Below, piece by piece: positions 48,759 to 56,063 of a DNA stretch of 64,000 bases. The position numbers and the translations under genes were made by a program. The stretch is taken from contig NZ_JAIEZN010000001.1 in the NCBI RefSeq assembly GCF_020169335.1, positions 1,443,426 to 1,507,425 on the forward strand. The letters are read 5' to 3'. The notes under the pieces are model-generated. The model saw only the letters and a list, made by a program, of their open reading frames with translations, was not told the DNA's origin and did not search any database. The stretch is from Devosia aquimaris (GTDB taxonomy: Bacteria; Pseudomonadota; Alphaproteobacteria; Rhizobiales; Devosiaceae). Numbering within the stretch: position 1 is the first letter of the stretch; every line of letters begins with the position of its first letter.

Positions 48759-49028
48759 ATGAGCGAACGTACTGCACTGATCGACCTGGCCCAGTTCGTG
48801 GGTCGCTCAAGCCTGTTGTCCGACGATATGGCCGCCCGCAATCGCGTGCTGAACGGCATTACCCAGCGCATGCTGCCGCGCAAGCGCAGCGTCGGCGACC
48901 TGCTGGGCGTGGTGATGGCCCTGTCGGCACGCACCCGCCGCATGGTGCAGGACCCCGTGAGCGTGGATATTGACGTGTTCGCGCCCGGCGGCGGCCGCGC
49001 GGTGCTGCTGCAACTGGGCAAGCGCTGA
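48759..49028 (+). CDS. Conserved-looking hypothetical protein, 89 residues
   Basis: I do not recognise a family. It is a soluble protein with a mixed helical N-terminus (ALIDLAQFVGRSSLLSDD), a basic middle (QRMLPRKRSVGDLLGV) and a short C-terminal strand ending VLLQLGKR. GGAG lies nine bases before the ATG. It sits between the SPOR carboxypeptidase and the convergent mipZ pair, with a 6-bp GC hairpin (49030-49044) after it. There is no signal or membrane segment. Confidence 0.65.
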   Translation: MSERTALIDLAQFVGRSSLLSDDMAARNRVLNGITQRMLPRKRSVGDLLGVVMALSARTRRMVQDPVSVDIDVFAPGGGRAVLLQLGKR

Positions 49029-49029
49029 T

Positions 49030-49044
49030 CGGGCCACAGGCCCG
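49030..49044. terminator. Small hairpin between convergent genes
   Basis: CGGGCC-ACA-GGCCCG, a perfect 6-bp stem in the 24-base gap between the 89-aa gene and the second mipZ gene. No T-run. Confidence 0.35.
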
Positions 49045-49052
49045 CCGAACGG

Positions 49053-49961
49053 CTAGCTGTCGCTGTTCATGATGCTGACAAACCGGCTGCGCGCGTCATT
49101 GGCCGATGCGCGGCTCTCGGCAAGCGCCCGGCGTGCTTCCGCCTTTTCGCTGACCGGCAGGTTCAGCGCCTCCACCAGGCTACGATACTCTTCCCGCGCG
49201 CCGCTGTGCGACAGCGACGGCAGGCCCGCCAGAGCCTCGTCGTCGAGCGGATCGAACACCGTCAATCCCATCGAGAACAGCGAGCGGAAGATCACCCGCT
49301 CGGCAATGCCGTCGGCCACCCGGCAGCCCAGGCGCAGCGCGATCCGCTCGAGCATGGACTGCACCTGGCGCATGTTGCGCGAGCTGAGCATGGAGATGCG
49401 GTTGCGCACCAGCACCCAGTCAATCGTCTTGCCATCGATGGCGAGGCGCTCCGAGCGGGCCCGCTGCACCAGCCGGGCATAGTGGCTCATCGCGCGCGGC
49501 TCGCCATCGAGTGGGTCGAACTCGGCCATGACATTGAGATCGATCAGGCTGTCATTGACCGGCGTGATCAGCGTATCGGCGAGGGAATGCGCCAGCCGGG
49601 TGAGGTTGGTGTCAAAGCCGGGCGTGTCGATGACCAGGAAATCGGCGTCATGCTCCACCTCCCCCACCGCCTGGCGGAACAGGTCGAACTCCACCCTGTT
49701 GTTGGCCTTGAGCGAATCCGTCTGGGCCAGCGGCAGATGGAAATGGGTGGTCTGGGGAATGCGCAGTTCGCGGCTGCGCGCCCAATTGCGCCGGTTGCGC
49801 ACATAATGGGTCAAGGTCTGCTGGCGGCTGTCCACGTCGATCGAGGCGACCTTGTAGCCCAGGTACAGAAGATAGATGGCCAGGTGGAAGGCTGTGGTGG
49901 ACTTGCCAGACCCACCCTTCTCATTGCCGACGACAATGACGTGTACGCCTTTCCCGCTCAC
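49053..49961 (-). CDS. mipZ: MipZ-like division-site ATPase, second tandem copy
   Basis: A ParA/MinD-superfamily ATPase. In Caulobacter MipZ binds ParB at the poles and blocks FtsZ assembly there. It has 302 residues from a GTG at 49961 (GGGGG upstream). The deviant Walker A is NEKGGSGKSTTAF near residue 12, DVDSRQQT follows near 43, and Walker B is LVIDTPGFD near 118. It lies 96 bases downstream of a close paralog on the same strand. Its N-terminal 55 residues are almost identical to that copy, but a longer, Ala/Arg-rich C-terminus is unique to it. Confidence 0.9.
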   Translation of the reverse strand: MSGKGVHVIVVGNEKGGSGKSTTAFHLAIYLLYLGYKVASIDVDSRQQTLTHYVRNRRNWARSRELRIPQTTHFHLPLAQTDSLKANNRVEFDLFRQAVGEVEHDADFLVIDTPGFDTNLTRLAHSLADTLITPVNDSLIDLNVMAEFDPLDGEPRAMSHYARLVQRARSERLAIDGKTIDWVLVRNRISMLSSRNMRQVQSMLERIALRLGCRVADGIAERVIFRSLFSMGLTVFDPLDDEALAGLPSLSHSGAREEYRSLVEALNLPVSEKAEARRALAESRASANDARSRFVSIMNSDS

Positions 49962-50057
49962 GGTAATCCCCCAGAAATCCGGCACAATTGTCCGGCCTCG
50001 GGGCCGCGCTGGCAAGCGGGCTTATGGTCAATAAAGGTTAAACGCTTAACGCGCCTG

Positions 50058-50903
50058 TCAGGCCGACAGGCGCATCGGCTCAAATACCTGCGGCTGCGGA
50101 AGATTCAGCGACAGCACCAGATTGCGATATTCCTGGCGGGCCGCAACATGGGAGACGCTGGCCGCGTCGGACCCCGCCACATCGTCCAGCGGATCGAACA
50201 CGGTCAGCCCCGAGGGGAACAGCGAGCGGAAGATGACGCGCTCGGCGATACCATCTGCCACGCGGCAACCGAAGCGGGTGCCGATGGCCTCGAGCGTGGC
50301 ATGCACCTGGCGCGCATTGCGCGAACCGAGCATGGAAATCCGGTTGCGCACCAGCACCCAGTCGACGCTCTCGCCGGTCACGCTCAGCCGCTCCGAGCGG
50401 GCGCGCTGCACCAGCCGGGCATAGTGGCTGGTCGAGATCGGCTCGCCCGTCTCCGGGTCCAGCCGGGCCAGCACATTGATGTCGATCAGGCTGTCGTTGA
50501 CCGGCGTCACCAGCGTGTCGGCCATGGAATGGGCCAGGCGCGTGAGATTGGTATCAAAGCCGGGCGTGTCGATGACAATATAGTCAACGCTGTCCTCGAC
50601 CTCGCCAATGGCGCGGCGGAACATGTCGAACTCGGCCTGATGGTTCTCCTTGAGGGAATCGCCCCAGGCGGACGGCAGGTGGAAATGCTTGGGATTGGGC
50701 AGATCGAGCCCCTTCTCGCGCACATGGGCCCGGCGGTTGCGCACATAATGGGTCAGCGTCTGCTGGCGGCTGTCGACATCGATCGAGGCCACGCGATGCC
50801 CGGCATGCAGCAGATAGATGGCCAGATGGAAGGCCGTGGTCGACTTGCCCGACCCGCCCTTCTCATTACCCACCACAATGACATGCGCTCCGCGTCGTGC
50901 CAT
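50058..50903 (-). CDS. mipZ: MipZ-like division-site ATPase, first tandem copy
   Basis: A 281-residue protein, start ATG at 50903 with GGGGG correctly spaced (the ATG at 50909 abuts the same G-run). The same deviant Walker A, DVDSRQQT and LTVFDPLDD blocks are seen as in the downstream copy, and the overall pattern matches Caulobacter MipZ (VIVVGNEKGGxGKST). The C-terminus ends soon after LVLSLNLPQPQ, closer to the classical MipZ length. A perfect CtrA-type box lies about 55 bases upstream. Which copy is the functional MipZ cannot be told from sequence. Confidence 0.9.
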   Translation of the reverse strand: MARRGAHVIVVGNEKGGSGKSTTAFHLAIYLLHAGHRVASIDVDSRQQTLTHYVRNRRAHVREKGLDLPNPKHFHLPSAWGDSLKENHQAEFDMFRRAIGEVEDSVDYIVIDTPGFDTNLTRLAHSMADTLVTPVNDSLIDINVLARLDPETGEPISTSHYARLVQRARSERLSVTGESVDWVLVRNRISMLGSRNARQVHATLEAIGTRFGCRVADGIAERVIFRSLFPSGLTVFDPLDDVAGSDAASVSHVAARQEYRNLVLSLNLPQPQVFEPMRLSA

Positions 50904-50957
50904 CGCCATCCCCCAAATCAGTGCAAAATGCTCATGCACCAACAAGGGCTTTTATGG

Positions 50958-50973
50958 TTAACAAGCCCTTAAC
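50958..50973. promoter_or_regulatory. CtrA-type box upstream of the tandem mipZ genes
   Basis: Perfect TTAA-N7-TTAAC, matching on both strands, in the 88-base gap between the DUF1489 gene and the first mipZ. It is overlapped by an AAGGGCTT/AAGCCCTT inverted repeat. CtrA control is inferred. Confidence 0.55.
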
Positions 50974-50991
50974 CGGATGATCCGGAATGGG

Positions 50992-51417
50992 TTATATCAA
51001 GCCAAGTTTGGCCAGGTCCGCAGCAAGGGCCAGCGACTCTGCATTCTCATTGGCGCCCATGTCGGGCGGCGCATCCTCGGGCTTGAGATAGCGCCAGCCC
51101 TGGAAGGGACGCTTGGGATAGGGCAGCGTGCGGACAAGCTCGGGCGCCATGATGATGTCGCAGTAATTCTTGCCTTCGGCATCGGTATAGGGCGCCAGCC
51201 GCAGAATCAGCTGACGGCACACCACCTGCCCGGCAATGACCCAATAGATCGAGGACTTGCCCTCCATCTCCTCGGCGCGCTTGGGCATCATGCGGGTGCG
51301 GTGAACATGGACGTCCTCGCCATAGTCGGCGCCCCACCAGTGCGCGCGTTCGTCGCGATAGCTCTCCAGTTCCTCGAAGCTGGAGACGCCCACGCACAGC
51401 TTGACCATGTGGATCAT
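50992..51417 (-). CDS. DUF1489 family protein
   Basis: A 141-residue protein of an alphaproteobacterial family of unknown function. Characteristic blocks are MPKRAEEMEGKSSIYWVIAG, CRQLILRL and RPFQGWRYLKPEDAPPDMG. It is cytoplasmic with no membrane segment. Its ATG overlaps the stop of the upstream GST gene by four bases, so the pair is translationally coupled. Confidence 0.88.
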   Translation of the reverse strand: MIHMVKLCVGVSSFEELESYRDERAHWWGADYGEDVHVHRTRMMPKRAEEMEGKSSIYWVIAGQVVCRQLILRLAPYTDAEGKNYCDIIMAPELVRTLPYPKRPFQGWRYLKPEDAPPDMGANENAESLALAADLAKLGLI

Positions 51418-52091
51418 GCCAGCGTCCCCGGCTTGACGCGGCCCTGGATGACGTCGATCTCGTCGTCATCCACGATCCAGGGCTCGTGCAGCGCCTGGGC
51501 CAGCCAATCCTGGAAGGCCGGCAGCGCATAGATGGCCTCGACATAGGCGCTGGTCCGGTCCGACACCGCCAGATCATAGGTGCGGATGCGGGTTGCCACG
51601 GGCGCATACATGGCGTCTGCGGCAGTGAAGGCGCCAAACAGGAACGGCCCGCCGGAGGCATCCAGCAACCCACCCAACAGCGCTTCCAGCCGCCGCAGGT
51701 CACGCGCCACCAGATCGGCATCGACCCGGCCGGGATGGGAGGCGCGCAGGTTCATCGGCGCATGGCTGCGCAGGGCCGAAAAGCCCGAGTGCATCTCGGC
51801 TGCCGCCGCGCGGGCCAGCGCCCGCTGCGCCCGGTCCGCCGGCCATATGGCCTTATCGGGAAAGCAATCGGCCAGATATTCGATGATGGCGATGGTCTCG
51901 GGCACGACCAGGTCGCCATCGATCAGCACCGGGACACGGCCCGTTGGCGAGCGCTCTGCCAGCCGCTCCCGCCAGCCCGGCCCGGACAGCTGCAGCACCT
52001 CGTCCTCGAAGGGAATGCCGAAATGCTTCAGCACCAGCCATGGCCGCAACGACCAGGTGGAATAGTTGCGATTGCCGATCAACAGCTTCAT
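51414..52091 (-). CDS. Glutathione S-transferase family protein
   Basis: A 225-residue GST. The N-terminal thioredoxin-like domain starts MKLLIGNRNYSTWSLRPWL, the cis-proline/GSH-binding region is GRVPVLIDGDLVVPETIAI near residue 52, and an all-helical C-terminal domain follows. The NYSTWSLRPWL start marks a subgroup of uncharacterised bacterial GSTs. It is coupled to DUF1489 downstream. Substrate unknown. Confidence 0.88.
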   Translation of the reverse strand: MKLLIGNRNYSTWSLRPWLVLKHFGIPFEDEVLQLSGPGWRERLAERSPTGRVPVLIDGDLVVPETIAIIEYLADCFPDKAIWPADRAQRALARAAAAEMHSGFSALRSHAPMNLRASHPGRVDADLVARDLRRLEALLGGLLDASGGPFLFGAFTAADAMYAPVATRIRTYDLAVSDRTSAYVEAIYALPAFQDWLAQALHEPWIVDDDEIDVIQGRVKPGTLA

Positions 52092-52114
52092 CAGACCGCT
52101 CCTGTCTCAAGCAG

Positions 52115-52143
52115 AAGGGCGCCCCAGTGGCCGGGGCGCCCTT
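52115..52143 (-). terminator. Hairpin after the 33-residue membrane peptide gene
   Basis: Perfect 11-bp AAGGGCGCCCC/GGGGCGCCCTT stem with a 7-base loop, 30 bases past the small gene's stop and 23 before the GST start. The T-content after it is only modest. Confidence 0.6.
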
Positions 52144-52173
52144 CCAAATCCCTGCAAGTGAATAACCCCGGCG

Positions 52174-52275
52174 TCAGACGCCAGCAACTACCGTCAATAC
52201 CAGTCCCATAGAAAGCAGGCAGACCATGGTCCAGGTCGCTGCACGCCACATGGTGGCCTTCGGTTGACTCCGCAT
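52174..52275 (-). CDS. Putative 33-residue single-pass membrane peptide
   Basis: A short gene: a basic N-terminus (MRSQPKATMWRAATW) then a hydrophobic segment TMVCLLSMGLVLTVVAG. AAGGAG lies seven bases before the ATG, an ideal ribosome-binding site, and an 11-bp terminator-like hairpin follows the stop. Those two signals make it a likely real gene. Family and function unknown. Confidence 0.55.
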   Translation of the reverse strand: MRSQPKATMWRAATWTMVCLLSMGLVLTVVAGV

Positions 52276-52414
52276 CAGTCGCTCCTTGTCAGCCGTTCAC
52301 GCCGGGTTGCGTGGTGGCGTTGCACGCACACCGCACCCGGTCATAAATCGTTAACCGCGTCACAAAAGCTTTGCAAGCGGCCAAGTTGCCACACTCCTCG
52401 CCGGCCCACAGGGC

Positions 52415-52439
52415 AATTTTGCTCCGGTGGAGCAAAATT
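52415..52439 (-). terminator. Perfect hairpin after the CPT-like kinase gene
   Basis: 11-bp stem AATTTTGCTCC with GGAGCAAAATT and a 3-base loop. An outer pair CTCCTCGCC/GGCGAGGAG (52394-52402 with 52441-52449) can extend it. It lies about 45 bases past the kinase stop; the T-run is inside the stem. Confidence 0.55.
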
Positions 52440-52484
52440 AGGCGAGGAGGCCATGAGGGCCACGCCCGAATGGCAACCGGAAAC

Positions 52485-53048
52485 CTATCGCTCACCCGAC
52501 CCCGCCAGCCGCCGGAAAACCGACGCCCCGCTGCGCACTCGCCAGGCTTCGAGGATAGCCGCGATATTGTCGTCGGCCGACTGCTCGGCATGCACCTCGA
52601 AGTCATATTGGCGGCCGACATGGATGGTGGCGAAGTCCTGCGCCGCGCTGCCGACGGGCCGGTCGCCCCGCGCCTGCTCCCGCGCAATCAGCAGCGGCAA
52701 CGGGCAATGCACCCCGACAAAGAAAACATCCAAGCCCGCGAACAGCGCCACCAGCTGTTCGAGCCAGCCGTCGGTATCGAGGATATGCTCGACGATGAGA
52801 TTATTGCCGGCCTGGGCATAAGCCGCCAGCGACCGATGAAAGCCGTCGAAGAACGGCGCCCTTGCCGCCTTCCAGTTGAACTCGCCGGATTTGAACCGCG
52901 CCGAAGGCAAGACCCCGGCGTCGCGCAGGTGATCGATGGAAATATGCCAGAACGGCGCCTCGATGCGCGCCTGCAGGCCGCGCGCCAGCGTGGACTTGCC
53001 GCTGCTGGACGCGCCATGCAGCACAATGATGCGGCCCGGCTCGACCAT
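52485..53048 (-). CDS. CPT-like P-loop kinase (chloramphenicol phosphotransferase family)
   Basis: A 187-residue P-loop phosphotransferase. Walker A is HGASSSGKST (11-20). The region HCPLPLLIAREQARGDRPVG near residue 112 matches the lid/specificity area of chloramphenicol 3-O-phosphotransferases, and similar proteins are found beyond antibiotic producers. The real substrate is unknown. The ATG directly follows the mgtE stop codon, so it is very probably translated from the mgtE message. Confidence 0.82.
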   Translation of the reverse strand: MVEPGRIIVLHGASSSGKSTLARGLQARIEAPFWHISIDHLRDAGVLPSARFKSGEFNWKAARAPFFDGFHRSLAAYAQAGNNLIVEHILDTDGWLEQLVALFAGLDVFFVGVHCPLPLLIAREQARGDRPVGSAAQDFATIHVGRQYDFEVHAEQSADDNIAAILEAWRVRSGASVFRRLAGSGER

Positions 53049-54464
53049 CTAGAACAGCCCGAACCACAGCCCGGCAATGCCCAGGAAGGCGAAAAAGCCC
53101 ACCACATCGGTGACCGTGGTCACAAAGACCGCCGAGGCAATGGCGGGGTCGGCCTTGAACTTGTCCAGCGTCAGCGGAATGAGAATGCCCGCCGTGCCGG
53201 CAACGATCAGATTGATGATCATGGCCAGGCCAATGACGATCCCCAGTTGCAGGTTTTCAAAGCGCAGCCAGGTGACCAGCCCGATCAGCAGCGCGAACAG
53301 CACGCCATTGACCAGCCCCACCACCATCTCGCGCCGCACCAGCCGGCGCACGCGCGAGCCATCCAGTTCGCGCATCGAGAGCGCGCGCACGGTGACGGTC
53401 ATGGTCTGCGTGCCGGCATTGCCGCCCATGGAGGCAACGATCGGCATCAGCACGGCCAGCGCCACCATCTGCTCGATGGTGGCATTGAACAGGCCAATAA
53501 CCAGGGACACCATGACGGCGGTGAACAGGTTGATCACCAGCCATGGCACGCGGCTGCGCACGGTATCGACGGTGGAATCGGAAATGTCCTCGTCGCCCAC
53601 GCCGGCGAGCAGCTTGATGTCCTCGTCGGCCTCCTCGTGGATCACGTCCACCATGTCGTCGATGGTGAGCACGCCGACCAGGCGCTTGCTTTCATCCACC
53701 ACGCCGACCTCGACCAGGTCGTAGCGTTCGAAATCGCGGGCAGCCTCTTCCTGGTCCTCATTGGCATCGACCAGCACCAGATTGGTGTTCATCAGCGCTT
53801 CGATGATGGTGGACCGGCCAGCGCGGATGAACTTGTCCAGCGGCAGCGTCCCCAGCACCTGATAGGACGCGTCCACCACATAGATCTGGTAGAACTCATC
53901 GGGCAGGTCGGAATTGGAGCGCAGATAGTCGATCGTCTGCCCCACCGTCCAAAACGGCGGGATGGCGATGAAATCGGTCTGCATCCGCCGACCGGCCGAT
54001 TCCTCGGGGAAATCGAGACTGCGCTTGAGGCTGAGCCGCTCGAAGGTGGGCAGCTTGGCCAGCACTTCGTCGCGGTCGACCTGTTCGAGATCTTCCAGAA
54101 TGGTGACGGCGTCGTCGCTGTCCAGGCCGGCCACGCCGCGGGCGATTTCGGTATTGGACAGCGCGTCCGTGATCTCGATACGGACGCTCTCGTCAACCTC
54201 GGTCAGCGCCGAATAGTCGAAGCGATCCCCCAGCGACTGCACCAGTTGCAGCCGCTCGTCGGCATCGAGCGATTCCAGCACGTCGCCGACGTCGGCCGCA
54301 TGCAGCGGCGCCATGACGGTGGCGACATCCTCGGCCCGGTCGGCCGCCAGATAGGCGCGCAGCCGCTCCAGCCAGAACGGACTGATGCGATCCTGCTCAT
54401 CGCGGAATTCATCCGGTTCGGTCCCGGTGTCGCGATGAGGGTCTGTCTCGAAGTCTGTGCTCAT
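53049..54464 (-). CDS. mgtE: Magnesium transporter MgtE
   Basis: A Mg2+-gated Mg2+ channel. The 471 residues hold an N-terminal helical superhelix domain (about 1-150), two CBS domains (about 155-285) and five membrane helices. The conserved ASMGGNAGTQTMTV lies near residue 350. Start at MSTDFETDPHRD with AAGGGG upstream; the longer frame to 54656 is not conserved in character. The kinase gene follows with no gap. Confidence 0.95.
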   Translation of the reverse strand: MSTDFETDPHRDTGTEPDEFRDEQDRISPFWLERLRAYLAADRAEDVATVMAPLHAADVGDVLESLDADERLQLVQSLGDRFDYSALTEVDESVRIEITDALSNTEIARGVAGLDSDDAVTILEDLEQVDRDEVLAKLPTFERLSLKRSLDFPEESAGRRMQTDFIAIPPFWTVGQTIDYLRSNSDLPDEFYQIYVVDASYQVLGTLPLDKFIRAGRSTIIEALMNTNLVLVDANEDQEEAARDFERYDLVEVGVVDESKRLVGVLTIDDMVDVIHEEADEDIKLLAGVGDEDISDSTVDTVRSRVPWLVINLFTAVMVSLVIGLFNATIEQMVALAVLMPIVASMGGNAGTQTMTVTVRALSMRELDGSRVRRLVRREMVVGLVNGVLFALLIGLVTWLRFENLQLGIVIGLAMIINLIVAGTAGILIPLTLDKFKADPAIASAVFVTTVTDVVGFFAFLGIAGLWFGLF

Positions 54465-54728
54465 CGGAGCCCCTTGCATAACCGGTCCTGCGGGCAGCCA
54501 AGCTGTAGCCAATACGGCAGCGGTTCGCCAGACATAGTCTTGCTGGTGCAGGCCCTTATGCGCGCTTGTTGCGTCGCCGTTGTCGCTGCTGCCGATTGTG
54601 GCCGCGCCCGGCACGAGTCCCCGAGAATGCCCGGATTGCGCCCCAAGAGGGTCCAAACTCCGCCCAAATGGACCTCTAGATCACGAATGATTGAAGCAAG
54701 GTGATTTCAACACAAGGAAGATAACCAA

Positions 54729-54956
54729 ATGTCCAAGAATCTGCTTGCCCCTGCTGCCGTCGTCCTGGCCCTGGCTCTTGCCGCTTGCGGCGGCGACGCC
54801 CCCTCCAACGACGCCAGCACCACTGCACCGGCAACCACCGCTCCGGCCGATACCATGGCCCCGGCGCCCGGCAACACCACCACGCCCGCAGCACCGGCTG
54901 ATACCATGGCCCCTGCCGAGCCGGCCAACACCATGGCGCCGGCCACGACCAACTAA
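54729..54956 (+). CDS. Small repetitive lipoprotein
   Basis: A 75-residue protein with a lipoprotein signal; the lipobox is LALAAC, with the modified Cys at about residue 19. The mature part is only Ala, Thr, Pro, Asp, Asn, Glu, Met and Gly and contains near-repeats (A)xTMAPA at three places. AAGGAAG precedes the ATG and a strong terminator follows. It is probably a disordered envelope peptide. Function unknown. Confidence 0.75.
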   Translation: MSKNLLAPAAVVLALALAACGGDAPSNDASTTAPATTAPADTMAPAPGNTTTPAAPADTMAPAEPANTMAPATTN

Positions 54957-54981
54957 GAACACCTCAGGCTCCTCCCGGCCG

Positions 54982-55010
54982 GGCCGCCCTTCGGGGCGGC
55001 CTTTCTTTTT
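54982..55010 (+). terminator. Rho-independent terminator after the small lipoprotein gene
   Basis: 8-bp GGCCGCCC/GGGCGGCC stem with a TTCG tetraloop, then TTTCTTTTT. Confidence 0.92.
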
Positions 55011-55021
55011 GGCGATTGGTT

Positions 55022-55339
55022 CTAGGCGATGCGCGCCAGCGCCAGCAGCCATGGCAGGCTGACCAGCGCGGAGCCCAGCAGCGTCGCCATCGCCAGCAAC
55101 GCCGCATCGGCCAAAGCAGTGGCCCCCTGCCTGACGGCCCAGCGCTGCAGGCGATCGATCTTGTCCAGATTGCCCAGCGCCAGCACCACGACGCCGGCCA
55201 GCGCCCAGGCGGATCCACTCAGGGCGCCCACAGCCCCGCCAATGGTCAGCAATCCGCCGAGCGCCCAGCTGGCGCGCGACAGGACCTGCAGGTGACCTGC
55301 GGTCAGCGCGGAAAAGAAAAAGGATCTGATGGTCGGCAT
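55022..55339 (-). CDS. Small membrane protein of unknown function
   Basis: A 105-residue protein with about three hydrophobic segments: ASWALGGLLTIGGAVGALSG, AWALAGVVVLALGNL, and ADAALLAMATLLGSALVSL. GGAG precedes the ATG at 55339. A longer in-frame version would run through the tRNA-Leu gene and is rejected. No family recognised. Confidence 0.6.
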   Translation of the reverse strand: MPTIRSFFFSALTAGHLQVLSRASWALGGLLTIGGAVGALSGSAWALAGVVVLALGNLDKIDRLQRWAVRQGATALADAALLAMATLLGSALVSLPWLLALARIA

Positions 55340-55420
55340 GGGGCAACTCCGGATCATGCAGACCGGCGGCCTGCTTGCCCGCATAAACTGCCAGCCCACC
55401 CAGCAAGGCACCACAATGAG

Positions 55421-55450
55421 AAAAGGGCCGCCCGGTGGGGCAGCCCTTTT
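55421..55450 (-). terminator. Terminator after tRNA-Leu
   Basis: Minus strand: a 13-bp AAAAGGGCTGCCC/GGGCGGCCCTTTT stem (one G-U pair) with a 4-base loop, 25 bases past the tRNA. The T-run is in the stem. Confidence 0.75.
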
Positions 55451-55474
55451 TCTTATGTCATCCCGGGGGATGAT

Positions 55475-55559
55475 TGGTGCGGTCGAGAAGACTCGAACTT
55501 CCACGTCTTGCGACACAGCGACCTCAACGCTGCGCGTCTACCAATTCCGCCACGACCGC
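55475..55559 (-). tRNA. tRNA-Leu (anticodon GAG)
   Basis: An 85-base cloverleaf with the long variable arm of a class II tRNA. The acceptor stem is GCGGTCG/CGACCGC. The anticodon arm is CAGCG-TTGAGGT-CGCTG, giving anticodon GAG. The variable arm is next, then the T-arm with GTTCGAGTC. CCA is encoded. No integrase or repeated tRNA 3' end was seen nearby. Confidence 0.95.
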
Positions 55560-55756
55560 ACACTTTGGTAGAGCCACGCCCGAAGGGGGCGAAGCGAGTG
55601 GGGATGTAGCAAAGGTCGGTGGTAACCTCAAGCGCTTAAATCAACTATTGCGCGGCCCTGTGCACAGGCAGGGGCAAAACGACCATCTCAGGCGCTGGGC
55701 CGAGGGTCTGCGAGGCGCGGATTCGGGCGTGGCCCAACCCGCGCCAGCGGCGCGCA

Positions 55757-55990
55757 CTAGAAGCGGCGGCGGGATTTTCCGGTGATCTGGACGCGCAGGT
55801 GGCCATCTTCCACGCTCACCTCGCCATGGGCGATCAGCGTGCTGTTGGCATAGATGTTGAGCGGATCATTCTCGCTGGCGTCCAGCTCGATCACCGCGCC
55901 GCGGCCCATGCGCAGCAGATGGTGAATCGGCATGCTGGTCGCGCCCAGTTCGACCGTGATGTCCACTTCAATATCGTCTAGAGTGTTCAT
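55757..55990 (-). CDS. Orphan FliN/SpoA-domain protein
   Basis: A 77-residue SpoA (FliN C-terminal) domain: VDITVELGATSMPIHHLLRM, then GRGAVIELDASENDPLNIYAN and the terminal VRVQITG-like strand (LRVQITGKSRRRF). FliN normally forms the flagellar C-ring switch, but no flagellar gene is nearby. The start at MNTLDDIEV (55990) matches short FliN forms; an in-frame ATG at 56065 would add 25 residues and overlap the divergent lipB start. Whether it serves the flagellum or another sorting platform is open. Confidence 0.8.
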   Translation of the reverse strand: MNTLDDIEVDITVELGATSMPIHHLLRMGRGAVIELDASENDPLNIYANSTLIAHGEVSVEDGHLRVQITGKSRRRF

Positions 55991-56063
55991 AGATATGTCT
56001 GGAACCTGTCCCGGCACGGCAAAGGGTTGCCGCACATCTTTATAGGACGATCCTCCGACACTC

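Noticed and set aside
50038..50049. TTAA-N4-TTAA upstream of the second mipZ gene as a CtrA site
   Set aside because: Spacing of four instead of seven; at most a degenerate half-site.
52264..52821. 185-residue plus-strand frame containing an ATG after GAGGAGG at 52443-52449
   Set aside because: Mostly antisense to the CPT-like kinase and without any domain. The apparent ribosome-binding site is part of the nested palindrome.
55022..55516. Longer 164-residue version of the small membrane protein
   Set aside because: It would run through the tRNA-Leu gene and its terminator; the start at 55339 has a GGAG.
55475..55559. tRNA-Leu as an integration site for a mobile element
   Set aside because: No integrase, no repeat of the tRNA 3' end and no composition change nearby.
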